Shown one piece after another: positions 6,718 to 16,428 of a stretch of 36,746 nt of DNA. The first letter of the stretch is position 1. Each line of letters starts with the position of its first letter. The stretch is from Microcoleus sp. CAN_BIN18. GTDB lineage: Bacteria > Cyanobacteriota > Cyanobacteriia > Cyanobacteriales > Microcoleaceae. Under the pieces are notes generated by a model, which was given only the letters and a program-made list of their open reading frames with translations, ran no database searches and was not told the DNA's origin. Made by a program: the position numbers and the translations under genes. The stretch covers positions 1-36,746 of the forward strand of contig JAJAYT010000156.1 of NCBI GenBank assembly GCA_026786085.1, read 5' to 3'.

Positions 6718-8607
6718 ATGAAAATTTCTTGGCAAACTATACTACTTTGGACTTTACCCGTCTTAGTCATCGGATTTTTCTTGTGGCAGGGAGCCTTTGC
6801 CCCATCCCCAGCAGAGATGACCAAGAACACCGCCAGCACCCGCCTGAGCTACGGTAGGTTCTTAGATTACCTAAACGCCGATCGAGTCACCAGCGTTGAT
6901 CTGTACGACGGAGGTCGCACGGCGATCGTTCTAGCCGTCGATCCCGAACTGGACAATCACGAGCAGCGGTGGCGCGTGGACTTGCCCTCAAACGCCCCGG
7001 AACTGGTTTCTCGACTCAGAGCCTCCAAAATCAGCTTCGACACTCACCCCCTGCGTAACGACGGCGCTATCTGGGGAGTTTTAGGCAATCTAGTATTTCC
7101 CCTGTTGTTAGTAGGAGGGCTGTTTTTCCTCTTCCGCCGAGGTGGCGGCAACGTTCCAGGCGGCCCCGGTCAAGCCATGAATTTTGGCAAATCCAAAGCT
7201 CGCTTTCAAATGGAAGCTAAAACAGGCGTAGTGTTCGACGACGTAGCAGGCGTGGAAGAAGCCAAAGAAGAACTCGCCGAAGTCGTGACTTTCCTCAAAA
7301 AACCCGAACGCTTCACCGCAGTCGGCGCCAAGATTCCCAAAGGCGTGCTGCTAGTTGGCCCTCCCGGAACAGGTAAAACCATGCTGGCAAAAGCGATCGC
7401 AGGCGAAGCAGGCGTACCTTTCTTCAGCATCTCCGGTTCAGAATTTGTCGAAATGTTCGTCGGTGTCGGCGCATCCCGCGTCCGCGACTTGTTCAAGAAA
7501 GCTAAAGAAAATGCTCCTTGTATCATCTTCATCGATGAAATCGACGCAGTTGGTCGCCAGCGCGGCGCTGGTATCGGCGGTGGTAACGACGAACGGGAAC
7601 AAACCCTGAACCAGTTGCTGACCGAAATGGACGGTTTTGAGGGCAATACTGGCATCATCATCATTGCTGCCACCAACCGCCCCGACGTGCTCGACTCAGC
7701 GCTGCTGCGTCCGGGACGTTTTGACCGCCAAGTTAGCGTCGATGTACCGGATATCAAAGGTCGCTTGGAAATTCTGGAAGTTCACGCGCGCAACAAAAAG
7801 CTGTCTGCTGAGATTTCTTTGGATGCGATCGCCCGCCGCACTCCCGGTTTTACTGGCGCTGATTTGGCTAACTTACTCAACGAAGCTGCTATTTTAACAG
7901 CGAGACGCCGCAAAGAAGCGATTACGATGCTCGAAGTTGACGATGCAGTCGATCGCGTCGTCGCAGGTATGGAAGGCACACCGCTGGTGGACAGCAAGAG
8001 CAAACGCTTAATTGCTTACCACGAAATCGGCCACGCGATCGTCGGTACTGTGATTCAAGCCCACGATCCCGTACAAAAAGTTACCTTAGTTCCTCGCGGA
8101 CAGGCCCGCGGCTTGACTTGGTTCATGCCCAGCGAAGATCAAGGTTTGATTTCAAGATCGCAAATCTTAGCCCGGATTAGCGGTGCTTTGGGCGGCCGCG
8201 CAGCCGAAGAAGTAGTTTTCGGCGATGCTGAAGTCACCACCGGTGCTGGCAATGACTTGCAGCAAGTCAGCGGTATGGCGCGCCAAATGGTAACTCGCTA
8301 CGGGATGTCTACCTTGGGCCCGATCGCCCTGGAAGCTCAACAAAGCGAAATTTTCCTCGGCCGCGACTACACCGCGCGATCGGAATATTCCGAAGAAATC
8401 GCCTCTCGCATTGACGGACAAGTTCGATCGATTGTCGATCGTTGCTACGACGAAGCGCGCCAAATTATTCGTGACAATCGCACCGTGATCGATCGCTTAG
8501 TCGATTTGTTGATCGAAAAAGAAACCATCGACGGCGAAGAGTTGCGACTAATTATTTCTGAATACACTTTTGTACCTGAAAAAGAACAATACGTTCCTCA
8601 GCTTTAA
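6718..8607 (+). CDS. ftsH: ATP-dependent zinc metalloprotease FtsH (cyanobacterial FtsH2-like)
   Basis: The 629-residue protein has an N-terminal membrane helix (about 5-25), a lumenal/periplasmic segment, a second helix (about 118-138), an AAA+ domain and an M41 peptidase domain. Walker A GPPGTGKT is at 214-221, Walker B IIFIDE ends at Asp273-Glu274, the second region of homology is [21 protein letters not shown], and the zinc site is HEIGH (435-439) with the third ligand Asp513 in GAGNDLQQ. The N-terminus ([25 protein letters not shown]) and overall length match the FtsH2 type (compare Synechocystis Slr0228), which removes damaged D1 protein from photosystem II in thylakoids. A strong 12-bp hairpin follows the stop codon. 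Confidence 0.97.
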   Translation: MKISWQTILLWTLPVLVIGFFLWQGAFAPSPAEMTKNTASTRLSYGRFLDYLNADRVTSVDLYDGGRTAIVLAVDPELDNHEQRWRVDLPSNAPELVSRLRASKISFDTHPLRNDGAIWGVLGNLVFPLLLVGGLFFLFRRGGGNVPGGPGQAMNFGKSKARFQMEAKTGVVFDDVAGVEEAKEELAEVVTFLKKPERFTAVGAKIPKGVLLVGPPGTGKTMLAKAIAGEAGVPFFSISGSEFVEMFVGVGASRVRDLFKKAKENAPCIIFIDEIDAVGRQRGAGIGGGNDEREQTLNQLLTEMDGFEGNTGIIIIAATNRPDVLDSALLRPGRFDRQVSVDVPDIKGRLEILEVHARNKKLSAEISLDAIARRTPGFTGADLANLLNEAAILTARRRKEAITMLEVDDAVDRVVAGMEGTPLVDSKSKRLIAYHEIGHAIVGTVIQAHDPVQKVTLVPRGQARGLTWFMPSEDQGLISRSQILARISGALGGRAAEEVVFGDAEVTTGAGNDLQQVSGMARQMVTRYGMSTLGPIALEAQQSEIFLGRDYTARSEYSEEIASRIDGQVRSIVDRCYDEARQIIRDNRTVIDRLVDLLIEKETIDGEELRLIISEYTFVPEKEQYVPQL

Positions 8608-8650
8608 AAAGTCAGGGCGAATAGAATTCGCTGCTACGCATAGACAAAAA

Positions 8651-8720
8651 CCGCTGGCGCGGGTTGAATTTATTCAGTCCGCGCCAGCGGACTTTATTTG
8701 TGTAGTAGCGGTTTCAATCT
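8651..8720. repeat. Dispersed foldback repeat downstream of ftsH
   Basis: CCGCTGGCGCGG (8651-8662) pairs perfectly with CCGCGCCAGCGG (8679-8690). The right half, TATTCAGTCCGCG...GCGGAC, then TTTGTGTAG, AGCG and TTTCAATC, recurs in inverted orientation at 13261-13320. It may act as the ftsH terminator and belongs to a dispersed repeat family. Confidence 0.75.
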
Positions 8721-8795
8721 TTGTCATCAATACGTAGCTTTGTAATGTTAGGCTGGAAACAGCTTAAGTCTGCAACTGCTAACTAAGGACTAACT

Positions 8796-11360
8796 ATGTG
8801 TAGTGTGCCCACAGAGAGCGATCGATCCCTCCATACCTGCGAAACCTTGGTAGGAGAGCAAAAAGCAAAAATTCAGCAACTCGAAGAGCATTTGCAGCAA
8901 GAAAGAGCATTGCGTTTGGAATTAGAAGCAAGACTCAAATCAATCGAGAAATCGTACTCTTCGATCTCGACTATTTTTCTAGGTTTTACTGACAGCAAGG
9001 AATCGGATTTAGATCGAAGTCAGTTAATTGCAGCTCTGGAAACAAGCCAGGAAATGTATCGAACTCTCATCAGAAATTATCCAAATGGCTCGGTATTTTT
9101 GTTCGATCGCGATTTGCGATATATTCTAGTTGACGGTCAAGGTTTAGCACGAGCTGGACTTGACAAAGCAGAGTTGGAAGGCAAAACACTGTGGGAAGTA
9201 ACGCCACCTGAAGAATTGCCACTTTTTGAGACCAAATATCGCGCGGCTTTGGCAGGATCAGAGAATACTTTTGAATATAAATACCAGGATCGAATTTATT
9301 CCATAACACTTACTCCAGTCAAAAATGACCGGGGAGAGATTTTTGCAGGTATGGTAGTTGCTCAAGATATTACGGAAAATAAACAGGCAGAAATAGCGCT
9401 GCAAAAAATCAAAAATCAGCTAGAAATAAAATATAAAAAGCGTACTGAAGATTTGAAAATAGCTAACCAACAATTGCGGGAAGAAATTATCGATCGCTGG
9501 CGCGTCGAAGAGTTTTTGCGGGAAAGCAAGCAACAGCTAGAATTGTTTTTATCTCAATCTTTATATGGCTTTTTTTTTATAATGCTGAACGAACCAGTGC
9601 AGTGGGATGATACGATTGACCAGGAAAAAGTTTTGGATTATGTATTCGCTAACGGGCGGGTAACGAAGGCAAATGATGCTTTGAGTGTTCAATATGGAGC
9701 TACTAAGGAAGAGTTGATGGGGCTAACGCTTAACTCTTTTCTGTCCCACAATTTGGATATTGGTAGAGAGGTAATCCGGCAATTATTTGAGGCTGGTAGA
9801 TTACATATTGAATTTGACAAACGCAAGTTTGACGGCACTCAAATCTGGGTTGAAGGAGATTATATTTGCATTTACGACAGTCATCACAGAATCGTGGGAC
9901 ATTTTGGCGTACAGCGCGATATTAGCGATCGCAAAAAAACAGAAGCTGCACTGAAAGAAAGCGAAGAAAGGTTTCGACAGTTAGCAGAAAACATTGAAAG
10001 CGTCTTTTGGATGGTAAATGTTCAACCCCATCAAATGATTTATATCAGTCCTGGTTACGAAAAAATTTGGGGAAGAAGCTGCGCTGATTTGTATGCGTAC
10101 GGGCGCTTTTTTGCCAGCTCAATCTATCCAGAAGACCGCGAGCGTGTCATGTCTACTTTTACTAAAGAAATTGTATCTGAAGACGAAATTGAATATCGAA
10201 TAGTCAGACCAGATGGCGAAATTCGCTGGATTCGCGATCGGGCTTTTCCGATTAGAAATCAAGCTGGTAAAGTTTACCGAGTCGTTGGCATTGCAGAAGA
10301 TATCAGCGATAGCAAACAGGCAGAAAAAGCGCTCCGTGAAAGTGAAGAACGCTTCCGCCAGCTAGCAGAAAACATCCAAAATTCTTTCTGGCTAGTTTCT
10401 GCTGAATTAACCGATTTATTGTATATTAGTCCAGCTTACGAACAAATCTGGGGGCGCAGTCGCGAAGCATTGTATGCCAACCCCTTAAAATGGATGGAGT
10501 TTGTGCATCCAGAAGATAAACATTTGTTGCACGAAGCAATGGGGCGAGTGTTGCAGGGCGAGTCCAGCAGTAGCGAATATCGGATTTTTTTGCCAGATGG
10601 CACTATTCGCTGGGTGTGCGATCGAGCTTTTCCCATTTACGATGAATCGGGCAAAGTTTACCGTATCGCCGGTATTTGCGAAGATATCAGCGATCGCAAA
10701 TTTACCGAGTCCCGCATCCAAGCAGCACTCCGTGAAAAAGAAATATTGCTCAAAGAAATTCACCACCGAGTCAAAAATAATATGCAGGTAGTTTCCAGCC
10801 TGCTACAACTTCAAGCTCAATACATTGAAGACGAACCGACGCTAGCTTTATTTGAAGAAAGCCAGACTCGTATCCATTCAATGGCCCTGATTCACGAGCA
10901 ACTGTATCAGTCCGAAAATCTCGATCGAATCGATCTCCCCTCCTACGTCGAAGACTTGGTTGCTAATTTGTATCAATCTTTTGGTTGTTGCAACACTTCC
11001 ATCCAATTCAATCTCAATATTGATCCCATCTATTTAAACATAGAAACAGCAATTCCTTGCGGTTTAATTATCAACGAACTTGTTTCTAACTCGTTGAAAT
11101 ATGCCTTTACCGAAAGTTTGGCAGGTGAAATTAAGATTAATTTTTATTATGACACAGCTTCTCAGCAATTTCACTTAAGTATTCAAGACAACGGCAGCGG
11201 ATTTCCTACGGGTTTCGACGTAGAAAACACCGAAACATTAGGAGTCAGATTAGTACGGATGTTGACTCACCAATTAGATGGAACTCTGGTTATTGACAGT
11301 CAGTGTGGAACTTGTTACCATATTAGCTTCCTTGAGTTGAATTATCGGCGGCGCATTTAA
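8796..11360 (+). CDS. Multi-PAS sensor histidine kinase (HisKA_2/HATPase)
   Basis: The 854-residue protein begins with a coiled coil (about 15-55), followed by four PAS units (about 80-200, 245-385, 388-515 and 517-645), three ending in the PAC-type DISDR/DISDSK pattern, and a C-terminal kinase. The dimerisation box EIHHRVKNNMQVVSSLLQLQ (His656-His657) is the HisKA_2 type; an HATPase domain follows with N box IINELVSNSLKYAF and G1 box IQDNGSGFPTG. No membrane segment is present, so it should sense a cytoplasmic cue. PAS units 3 and 4 resemble each other closely and probably arose by duplication. Nine bases separate its stop from the next gene, so the two are one operon. Confidence 0.93.
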   Translation: MCSVPTESDRSLHTCETLVGEQKAKIQQLEEHLQQERALRLELEARLKSIEKSYSSISTIFLGFTDSKESDLDRSQLIAALETSQEMYRTLIRNYPNGSVFLFDRDLRYILVDGQGLARAGLDKAELEGKTLWEVTPPEELPLFETKYRAALAGSENTFEYKYQDRIYSITLTPVKNDRGEIFAGMVVAQDITENKQAEIALQKIKNQLEIKYKKRTEDLKIANQQLREEIIDRWRVEEFLRESKQQLELFLSQSLYGFFFIMLNEPVQWDDTIDQEKVLDYVFANGRVTKANDALSVQYGATKEELMGLTLNSFLSHNLDIGREVIRQLFEAGRLHIEFDKRKFDGTQIWVEGDYICIYDSHHRIVGHFGVQRDISDRKKTEAALKESEERFRQLAENIESVFWMVNVQPHQMIYISPGYEKIWGRSCADLYAYGRFFASSIYPEDRERVMSTFTKEIVSEDEIEYRIVRPDGEIRWIRDRAFPIRNQAGKVYRVVGIAEDISDSKQAEKALRESEERFRQLAENIQNSFWLVSAELTDLLYISPAYEQIWGRSREALYANPLKWMEFVHPEDKHLLHEAMGRVLQGESSSSEYRIFLPDGTIRWVCDRAFPIYDESGKVYRIAGICEDISDRKFTESRIQAALREKEILLKEIHHRVKNNMQVVSSLLQLQAQYIEDEPTLALFEESQTRIHSMALIHEQLYQSENLDRIDLPSYVEDLVANLYQSFGCCNTSIQFNLNIDPIYLNIETAIPCGLIINELVSNSLKYAFTESLAGEIKINFYYDTASQQFHLSIQDNGSGFPTGFDVENTETLGVRLVRMLTHQLDGTLVIDSQCGTCYHISFLELNYRRRI

Positions 11361-11369
11361 GAAAATAGT

Positions 11370-12599
11370 ATGAACCCTATAAAAATTTTGGTTGTAGAAG
11401 ACGAAATAATTGTCGCAGAAGATATAGGATTTAGATTAAAAAAACTGGGTTATATAGTAACAGCCACAGTTGCTTCAGGAGAAGAGGCTATTGAAAAAGT
11501 CACAGAAAATCAGCCAGATTTAGTGCTGATGGATATCGTGCTTAAAGGTGACATGGACGGCGTAACCGCAGCCGAAAAAATCCGAAGTAAGGTTGATATA
11601 CCAACAGTATTTTTAACAGCTTATGCCGACGATAAAACTTTGCAAAGAGCGAAACTTACAAACCCATTTGGTTACATTATAAAACCCTTTCAACAAAATG
11701 ATTTGCGAGTCGCGATCGAGATTGCCCTGCACAGGCACGAAATCGAAACCAAGATGCGAGAAGCTCTCAAGGCTTCGGAAGCCAGCAGAGAGTCGTTGGA
11801 GGAAAAATCGCACCGCCAAAACCAGTATATTTCAATGGCTGCTCACGAATTGCGGAACCCGCTCAACGCAATTTTAATCTCTGCGGAACTCCTAGAGCTC
11901 GATCGAACTCGCAGCAGTGACGAATCCCAAGTCAGAACCCTGCGCCTAGTGCACTCAGCTACCCAAAAGATGAACCAGCTCATCGATGATATGCTATTCA
12001 TGGGTCGAGCAGAATCAGGCAAACTCAAATGCAATCCATTACCAATAAATTTAGTCGAATTTTGTCAAGACTTGCTCGATCAATTGCAGTTAGGAAATGA
12101 AACCAAGCATCAACTAACATTAATCCCGTCAAACGTTACCAGTGCGATATTAGATCAACAATTGCTGCACGGAATTATTTCTAACTTAATCGTCAACGCC
12201 ATCAAATATTCCCCAAACGGCGGGAAAGTCAGCTTGGAATTGGAATACAGTCAAGCAGGCGATGGAGACAAAGAACCTATTTTCTGTTTGTCTCCTCAGT
12301 GTTTGTTTCCCAATTCCAAATTTACAAATATTAACTCTCCCTCACTAATTATCAAAATCCGAGACGAAGGTATAGGCATTCCCGAAACAGAATTAGAGAA
12401 AATATTTGAAATGTTCTACCGCTGCAAGAATACTGGGAGGATAAAAGGTAACGGTTTGGGATTAACAATTGTCAAAAAAGCTGTAGAATTGCAAGGAGGT
12501 GCGATCGGCTGCGAAAGCAAAATCGCCATTGGCACTACCTTCACAGTCGTACTTCCTTACGTAGCGCTTTCCTCGAAAAGAGATCGGACGTACGGTTGA
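11370..12599 (+). CDS. Receiver-histidine kinase hybrid (REC-HisKA-HATPase)
   Basis: The 409-residue protein carries an N-terminal receiver domain (Asp55 in DLVLMDIVL, acidic pair DE at 10-12, Thr in FLTAYAD, Lys in IIKPF). A short coiled coil and a classic HisKA box (ISMAAHELRNPLNAIL, His159) follow, then an HATPase with N box NLIVNAIKYSPNGG, G1 DEGIGIPE and G2 GNGLGLTIVKK. It is probably phosphorylated by the kinase encoded just upstream and passes the signal on, a common cyanobacterial relay design. The HATPase contains an insert of about 30 residues between the N and G1 boxes (around FCLSPQCLFPNSKF). No output domain is encoded next door. Confidence 0.93.
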   Translation: MNPIKILVVEDEIIVAEDIGFRLKKLGYIVTATVASGEEAIEKVTENQPDLVLMDIVLKGDMDGVTAAEKIRSKVDIPTVFLTAYADDKTLQRAKLTNPFGYIIKPFQQNDLRVAIEIALHRHEIETKMREALKASEASRESLEEKSHRQNQYISMAAHELRNPLNAILISAELLELDRTRSSDESQVRTLRLVHSATQKMNQLIDDMLFMGRAESGKLKCNPLPINLVEFCQDLLDQLQLGNETKHQLTLIPSNVTSAILDQQLLHGIISNLIVNAIKYSPNGGKVSLELEYSQAGDGDKEPIFCLSPQCLFPNSKFTNINSPSLIIKIRDEGIGIPETELEKIFEMFYRCKNTGRIKGNGLGLTIVKKAVELQGGAIGCESKIAIGTTFTVVLPYVALSSKRDRTYG

Positions 12600-12633
12600 A
12601 ACCGCGCCTACACAGCCTACACAGAGAAGACCG

Positions 12634-12649
12634 GGCGGTTTCAACCGCC
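12634..12649. terminator. GGCGGTT/AACCGCC hairpin between convergent genes
   Basis: A perfect 7-bp GC-rich stem with a 2-nt apex lies between the receiver-kinase and the convergent phosphatase gene and overlaps the latter's stop codon. No long T run follows, so terminator function is likely but not certain. Confidence 0.45.
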
Positions 12650-13240
12650 GTCTGATCTGCGATCAAATTTTGGTAAAATCCACTCAACCGCCGCCGCTAA
12701 ATTTTCTGCAACGAAATCCGGTTTAGTATGGTGTTGATATTGGCCACTCAACACACTTTCACCGTAACCAGTCTGCACCAAAATACCAGTACAACCAGCA
12801 TTGTGAGCCATATCAACATCAGTCGCCTTATCCCCCACCATAAAACTATTTCGCAAATCTAAATCCTGTTTCCAAGCGGCGGCTACCAACATCCCGGTAT
12901 TCGGTTTGCGCCAAGTTGTATAGCGTGCAAATTGTGGGTTAGTTCCGCCTTCTGCTTCGCTTAAATAAGGACAATAATAAACAGCATCTAATTTTGCTCC
13001 GGCTTCATCTTTTAATAGCTGACTGAGGCGTTCGTGCAGCGCTTCTACGTGGCTAATGGGATAATAATTCCTTGCCGGGCCTGATTGGTTAGAAACTAGA
13101 CAGCAAAATATTTGTTTGTCATTTAATTTGCGTACAGCTTGGGCTACTCCGGGGATTAAATGCAAATCTTCTACTTTGTGGATGTAGCCGGCTTCAATAT
13201 TTAACACGCCATCTCTGTCTAGAAATACTGCTCGTTTCAT
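12641..13240 (-). CDS. gmhB: HAD-superfamily phosphatase, GmhB-like (heptose 1,7-bisphosphate 7-phosphatase)
   Basis: The 199-residue protein has the HAD motifs in GmhB order: FLDRDGVLN (residues 6-14, nucleophile Asp8 and acid/base Asp10), VSNQSG, the Lys of RKPNTGM, and VGDKATDVDMA. GmhB removes the 7-phosphate of heptose bisphosphate in ADP-heptose synthesis for lipopolysaccharide. The usual zinc loop of GmhB (Cys-x-His ... Cys-x-Cys) is not intact: the segment reads CPYLSEAEGG...ARYTTWRKP, with one Cys left. The enzyme may be structural-zinc-free, as in some relatives, or act on another sugar phosphate. A GT9 heptosyltransferase gene lies 6.5 kb away. Confidence 0.85.
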   Translation of the reverse strand: MKRAVFLDRDGVLNIEAGYIHKVEDLHLIPGVAQAVRKLNDKQIFCCLVSNQSGPARNYYPISHVEALHERLSQLLKDEAGAKLDAVYYCPYLSEAEGGTNPQFARYTTWRKPNTGMLVAAAWKQDLDLRNSFMVGDKATDVDMAHNAGCTGILVQTGYGESVLSGQYQHHTKPDFVAENLAAAVEWILPKFDRRSDGG

Positions 13241-13266
13241 GGTTGTACTATATTTGATATAACTCG

Positions 13267-13312
13267 GCGATTGAAATCGCTTCTACACAAACAAAGTCCG
13301 CCTGCGCGGACT
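13267..13312. repeat. Dispersed foldback repeat, inverted relative to 8671-8720
   Basis: GCGATT-ga-AATCGC (13267-13280) is followed by AGTCCGC (13295-13301) paired with GCGGACT (13306-13312). The reverse complement matches the right half of the repeat after ftsH over about 45 bp with a few substitutions. It lies between the STAND operon's 3' end and the gmhB start. Confidence 0.7.
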
Positions 13313-13344
13313 GAATAGAAGAAATGCAAATCTAGGTAAACTCG

Positions 13345-14454
13345 TCATTCTAAAATAGATTGTTTGCCCAGCCATTCGCGGAAGCTGGCATGATACAAAC
13401 TATAACAAATTTCTCCTCCAATTTCTTGCTTATTTAAGAACTCGATCCAATTATCTAACGCTTTTTCAACCTCGTATTCATCCTCATCAATTATTTCGGA
13501 TATCGCACTGACAGACAAACCTGCTGTTGACTCTACCAAAAGATTCAACACAGACAATTCAACTGCCGATAAACCATCACCTTTCATCCGCAACCAGTGG
13601 TTTTGATAATACGCTGCTAAACCGGGAGGAAGTTCAGACAAAAGTGAGGACTCTCCCAGATTAGCATCGGGTTGTGAATTCTCGGTAATGGCAGGTAACA
13701 TCTGACTGAGATACATGAAATTGTTTTCGCCCAGAGTTGCGAGTTGTTGGCACAATTCCGGTGCATTTGATAAGTATTGTTGAATGTAGTTCAGCGCATC
13801 CTCGCGATTTTGGGCGGGATAATCTCTTAAATCGAGGGTTTGAGAGGGCGCTTCAATTAACAAACCGGATTTTTCTCGCAAAAACGGGCGGCGGGCGAGG
13901 ATAAAATAAGTGCGATCGCCCAAATACCTCGGCAGATAGAACAGATTTGTGCTGGGTGGTTGACTCGTGCGGGCGATCGCGTCTACAGTATCAATCGCAA
14001 TTACCAACCGTTGCTGCGGATCTAGTCGATCGCTAATTTTCTGAAGCAACAAAGACAAAAACCAATTCCCATCATTGGAGTCGAGATTTTGAAGTTGAGT
14101 TTTTAACTTGACAATTTCGGCTGTTTCCCCATTGCCCAGTAGGTATTTGTCAATCAGTTGAGTGCAGACAGAAGCGAGAAAATCGTGCGATCGATTTTTG
14201 CCCTCAACTCCAGCATTGTAATAGATACTGCGAGGATGGGCGGTGACATATTGAGCGAGGATGGAACTTTTGCCGCAGCCGGGAGTGCCGACAATTGTGA
14301 AATAACCGCGACTGTAGGAGGCTAGAAAATCGGAAATCGCAGAAAAAACAAACTTGCGCCCGACAAAATTCTCGGTTTTTTCTCGCAGGAGTTGCTGAAA
14401 TTCCCTTGGGTAAGCAGCGGTAGAGATGGGAGTTGCCAGAGGTGAGAAATTCAT
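13345..14454 (-). CDS. STAND/NACHT-type P-loop NTPase, second copy in operon
   Basis: I place the start at the ATG at 14454 (369 residues, MNFSPLATPIST), because its first four bases overlap the WD40 gene's stop as ATGA; a longer frame would run back to 14547 inside the WD40 gene. Walker A is GTPGCGKS (56-63); Walker B is RLVIAIDTVDA (Asp155, Asp158), with Ala where the first-gene paralogue has Glu233. It aligns over its whole length with the NTPase of the 16429-17871 gene (shared FVGRKFVF, RGYFTIVG, NNFMYLSQMLPAI, YYQNHWLRM, YHASFREWL), so the two are duplicates. It lacks both the HTH and the WD40 domain. It probably acts with the other two proteins, perhaps as a regulatory subunit with weakened hydrolysis. 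Confidence 0.85.
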   Translation of the reverse strand: MNFSPLATPISTAAYPREFQQLLREKTENFVGRKFVFSAISDFLASYSRGYFTIVGTPGCGKSSILAQYVTAHPRSIYYNAGVEGKNRSHDFLASVCTQLIDKYLLGNGETAEIVKLKTQLQNLDSNDGNWFLSLLLQKISDRLDPQQRLVIAIDTVDAIARTSQPPSTNLFYLPRYLGDRTYFILARRPFLREKSGLLIEAPSQTLDLRDYPAQNREDALNYIQQYLSNAPELCQQLATLGENNFMYLSQMLPAITENSQPDANLGESSLLSELPPGLAAYYQNHWLRMKGDGLSAVELSVLNLLVESTAGLSVSAISEIIDEDEYEVEKALDNWIEFLNKQEIGGEICYSLYHASFREWLGKQSILE

Positions 14455-16427
14455 GTTAGTGCCTCCACCCCTTCTAGCCGCAGGAAATATACGTTGCCAT
14501 ATCCGTCGCCTGCCACAATTGTCAGTCCATCTGGTGCAATAGCGCAAGACGTTATCGTACTTTCACCCGTGAAACTAGCAATGACATTTCCACTCGACAA
14601 ATCCCAGACTTTGAGGGTTTTGTCATCTGAACCAGAAATCGCCCGCTTGCCATCAGCAGTCACCGCTACTGAATTTACCGAGTAGCTGTGACCATTGAGA
14701 GTAAACAGTTCCTTTTCAGTTATTAAATCCCAGACTTTGAGGGTTTTGTCTGTTGAACCAGAAATCGCCCGCTTGCCATCAGCAGTGACAGCGACTGCAT
14801 TTACCCAGTTGCTGTGACCCTTTAAAGTAAACAGTTCCTTTTCAGTTATTAAATCCCAGACTTTGAGGGTGTTGTCCGATGAACCAGAAATCGCCCGCTT
14901 CCCATCAGCAGTGACCGCTACTGCATTTACCAAGTTGCTGTGACCCTTTAAAGTAAACTGTTGCTTTCCAGTTGTTAAATCCCAGACTTTGAGGGTTTTG
15001 TCACACGAACCAGAAATCGCCCGCTTGCCATCAGCAGTGACAGCAACTGCATTTACTGAGTTGCTGTGACCTTCAGAAGTAAAATCTTCCTTTCCAGTGG
15101 TTAAATCCCAGACTTTGAGGGTTTTATCATCTGAACCAGAAATTGCCCGCTTGCCATCAGCATTGACTGCTACTGCATTTACTGAGTTTCTATGGCCTTC
15201 GAGAGTAAATTCTTCCTTTCCAATGGTTAAATCCCAGACTTTGATGGTGTTGTCATCTGAACCAGAAATTGCTCGCTTGCCATCAGCAGTGATGGCTACT
15301 GCATTTACTGAGTTTCTATGGCCTTTGAGAGTAAACTGTTCGTTTCCAGTGGTTAAATCCCAGACTTTGAGAGTGTTGTCCAAAGAACCAGAAATCGCCT
15401 GTTTGCCATCAGCAGTGACGGCTACTGCATATACTGATTTCCTGTGACCAGTGAGACTAAATTCTTCCTTTCCAGTGGTTAAATCCCAGACTTTAAGGGT
15501 TTTGTCTCTTGAACCAGAAATCGCGCGCTTCCCATTAGCAGTGACTGCTACTGCATTTACTAATTGCCTGTGACCATTGAGAGTAAACTGTTCGTTTCCA
15601 GTGGTTAAATCCCAGACTTTGAGGGTGTTGTCCCACGAACCAGAAATCGCCCGCTGGCCATCAGCAGTGACGGCTACTGCATATACTAAGTCGCTGTGAC
15701 CCGTGAGAGTAAACAGTTCCTTTTCAGTGGTTAAATCCCAGACTTTAAGGCTTGTGTCCGATGAACCCGAAATCGCCCGCTTGCCATCAGCAGTGACAGC
15801 AACTGCATTTACTGAGTTGGTGTGACCATTGAGAGTTAACTGTTCCTTTCCAGTTGTTAAATCCCAGACTTTAAGGCTTGTGTCCGATGAACCCGAAATC
15901 GCCCGCTTGCCATCAGCAGTGACAGTAACTGCATTTACCGAGTTGCTGTGACGTTTAAGCGTGCGTATCAGTCCCCTACGAGGGGGAGTTAAACAGGGTG
16001 TCAAAGGACGCAACCAAGGTGCTGCTTTCCACTGCTTTGCTACCTCCAGCATTGCCTGAATCTCTGATATTTCAAAGTACAGTAAGCGCCCTAACAATTG
16101 TTCCGCCAGTTTGCTTTTATCTTGCTCCAAAATCTCGGCTGACATCCACAGTACCGCTTGAATCAAGTTCAGAGATTTCACTTTTTCTGGGTTGTACTCT
16201 TGGTGAGTTAATGCTTCTGAATCGTCAACCAAATCGAAATCACCCATCAGTGCCTGCACCCCAAACTCAGGATGCTGAATCTTTGCCATCAGGAAGTTAA
16301 AATCTGTCAGTCTTTGATAATACTTTTCTAAATTCCCTGACTTGACATGATTTGGTAGTAAGCTGCCCAGATAAGCACGTTGATAGAAAAGTGGTTTGGA
16401 CTCTAACTTGTCAGCAAATTCTCCCAT
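14451..16427 (-). CDS. WD40-repeat protein with STAND helical linker (separate sensor half)
   Basis: The 658-residue protein starts one base after the stop of the upstream NTPase gene (TGA-t-ATG) and overlaps the downstream gene by 4 bp. Residues 1-160 are helical and correspond to the linker that, in cyanobacterial NACHT-WD40 proteins, joins the NTPase to the propeller (KPLFYQRAYLGSLLPNHV, LLGRLL, APWLRPLTPCLTPP). Eleven nearly identical 42-residue WD40 repeats follow (161-622), then a twelfth diverged one. Split from its NTPase, it looks like the sensor half of a STAND protein. The frame is open 7 codons upstream of the ATG, to a TAG, so a frameshift split of a once-fused gene is possible. 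Confidence 0.9.
   Translation of the reverse strand: MGEFADKLESKPLFYQRAYLGSLLPNHVKSGNLEKYYQRLTDFNFLMAKIQHPEFGVQALMGDFDLVDDSEALTHQEYNPEKVKSLNLIQAVLWMSAEILEQDKSKLAEQLLGRLLYFEISEIQAMLEVAKQWKAAPWLRPLTPCLTPPRRGLIRTLKRHSNSVNAVTVTADGKRAISGSSDTSLKVWDLTTGKEQLTLNGHTNSVNAVAVTADGKRAISGSSDTSLKVWDLTTEKELFTLTGHSDLVYAVAVTADGQRAISGSWDNTLKVWDLTTGNEQFTLNGHRQLVNAVAVTANGKRAISGSRDKTLKVWDLTTGKEEFSLTGHRKSVYAVAVTADGKQAISGSLDNTLKVWDLTTGNEQFTLKGHRNSVNAVAITADGKRAISGSDDNTIKVWDLTIGKEEFTLEGHRNSVNAVAVNADGKRAISGSDDKTLKVWDLTTGKEDFTSEGHSNSVNAVAVTADGKRAISGSCDKTLKVWDLTTGKQQFTLKGHSNLVNAVAVTADGKRAISGSSDNTLKVWDLITEKELFTLKGHSNWVNAVAVTADGKRAISGSTDKTLKVWDLITEKELFTLNGHSYSVNSVAVTADGKRAISGSDDKTLKVWDLSSGNVIASFTGESTITSCAIAPDGLTIVAGDGYGNVYFLRLEGVEALT
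14562..15947 (-). repeat. Array of eleven 126-bp WD40-coding repeats
   Basis: The DNA encoding repeats 1-11 is a tandem array with exact 126-bp period and very high identity (AAATCCCAGACTTTGAGGGT recurs in almost every unit on the plus strand). No unit has an indel. Changes cluster at a few codons: the residue after SGS (S, S, W, R, L, D, D, C, S, T, D) and the three residues after GH. Confidence 0.95.
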
Positions 16428-16428
16428 A

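Noticed and set aside
14455-14547. Longer start for the second STAND NTPase
   Set aside because: The extra residues come from the WD40 coding sequence, and the ATGA overlap at 14451-14454 is a typical coupled start.
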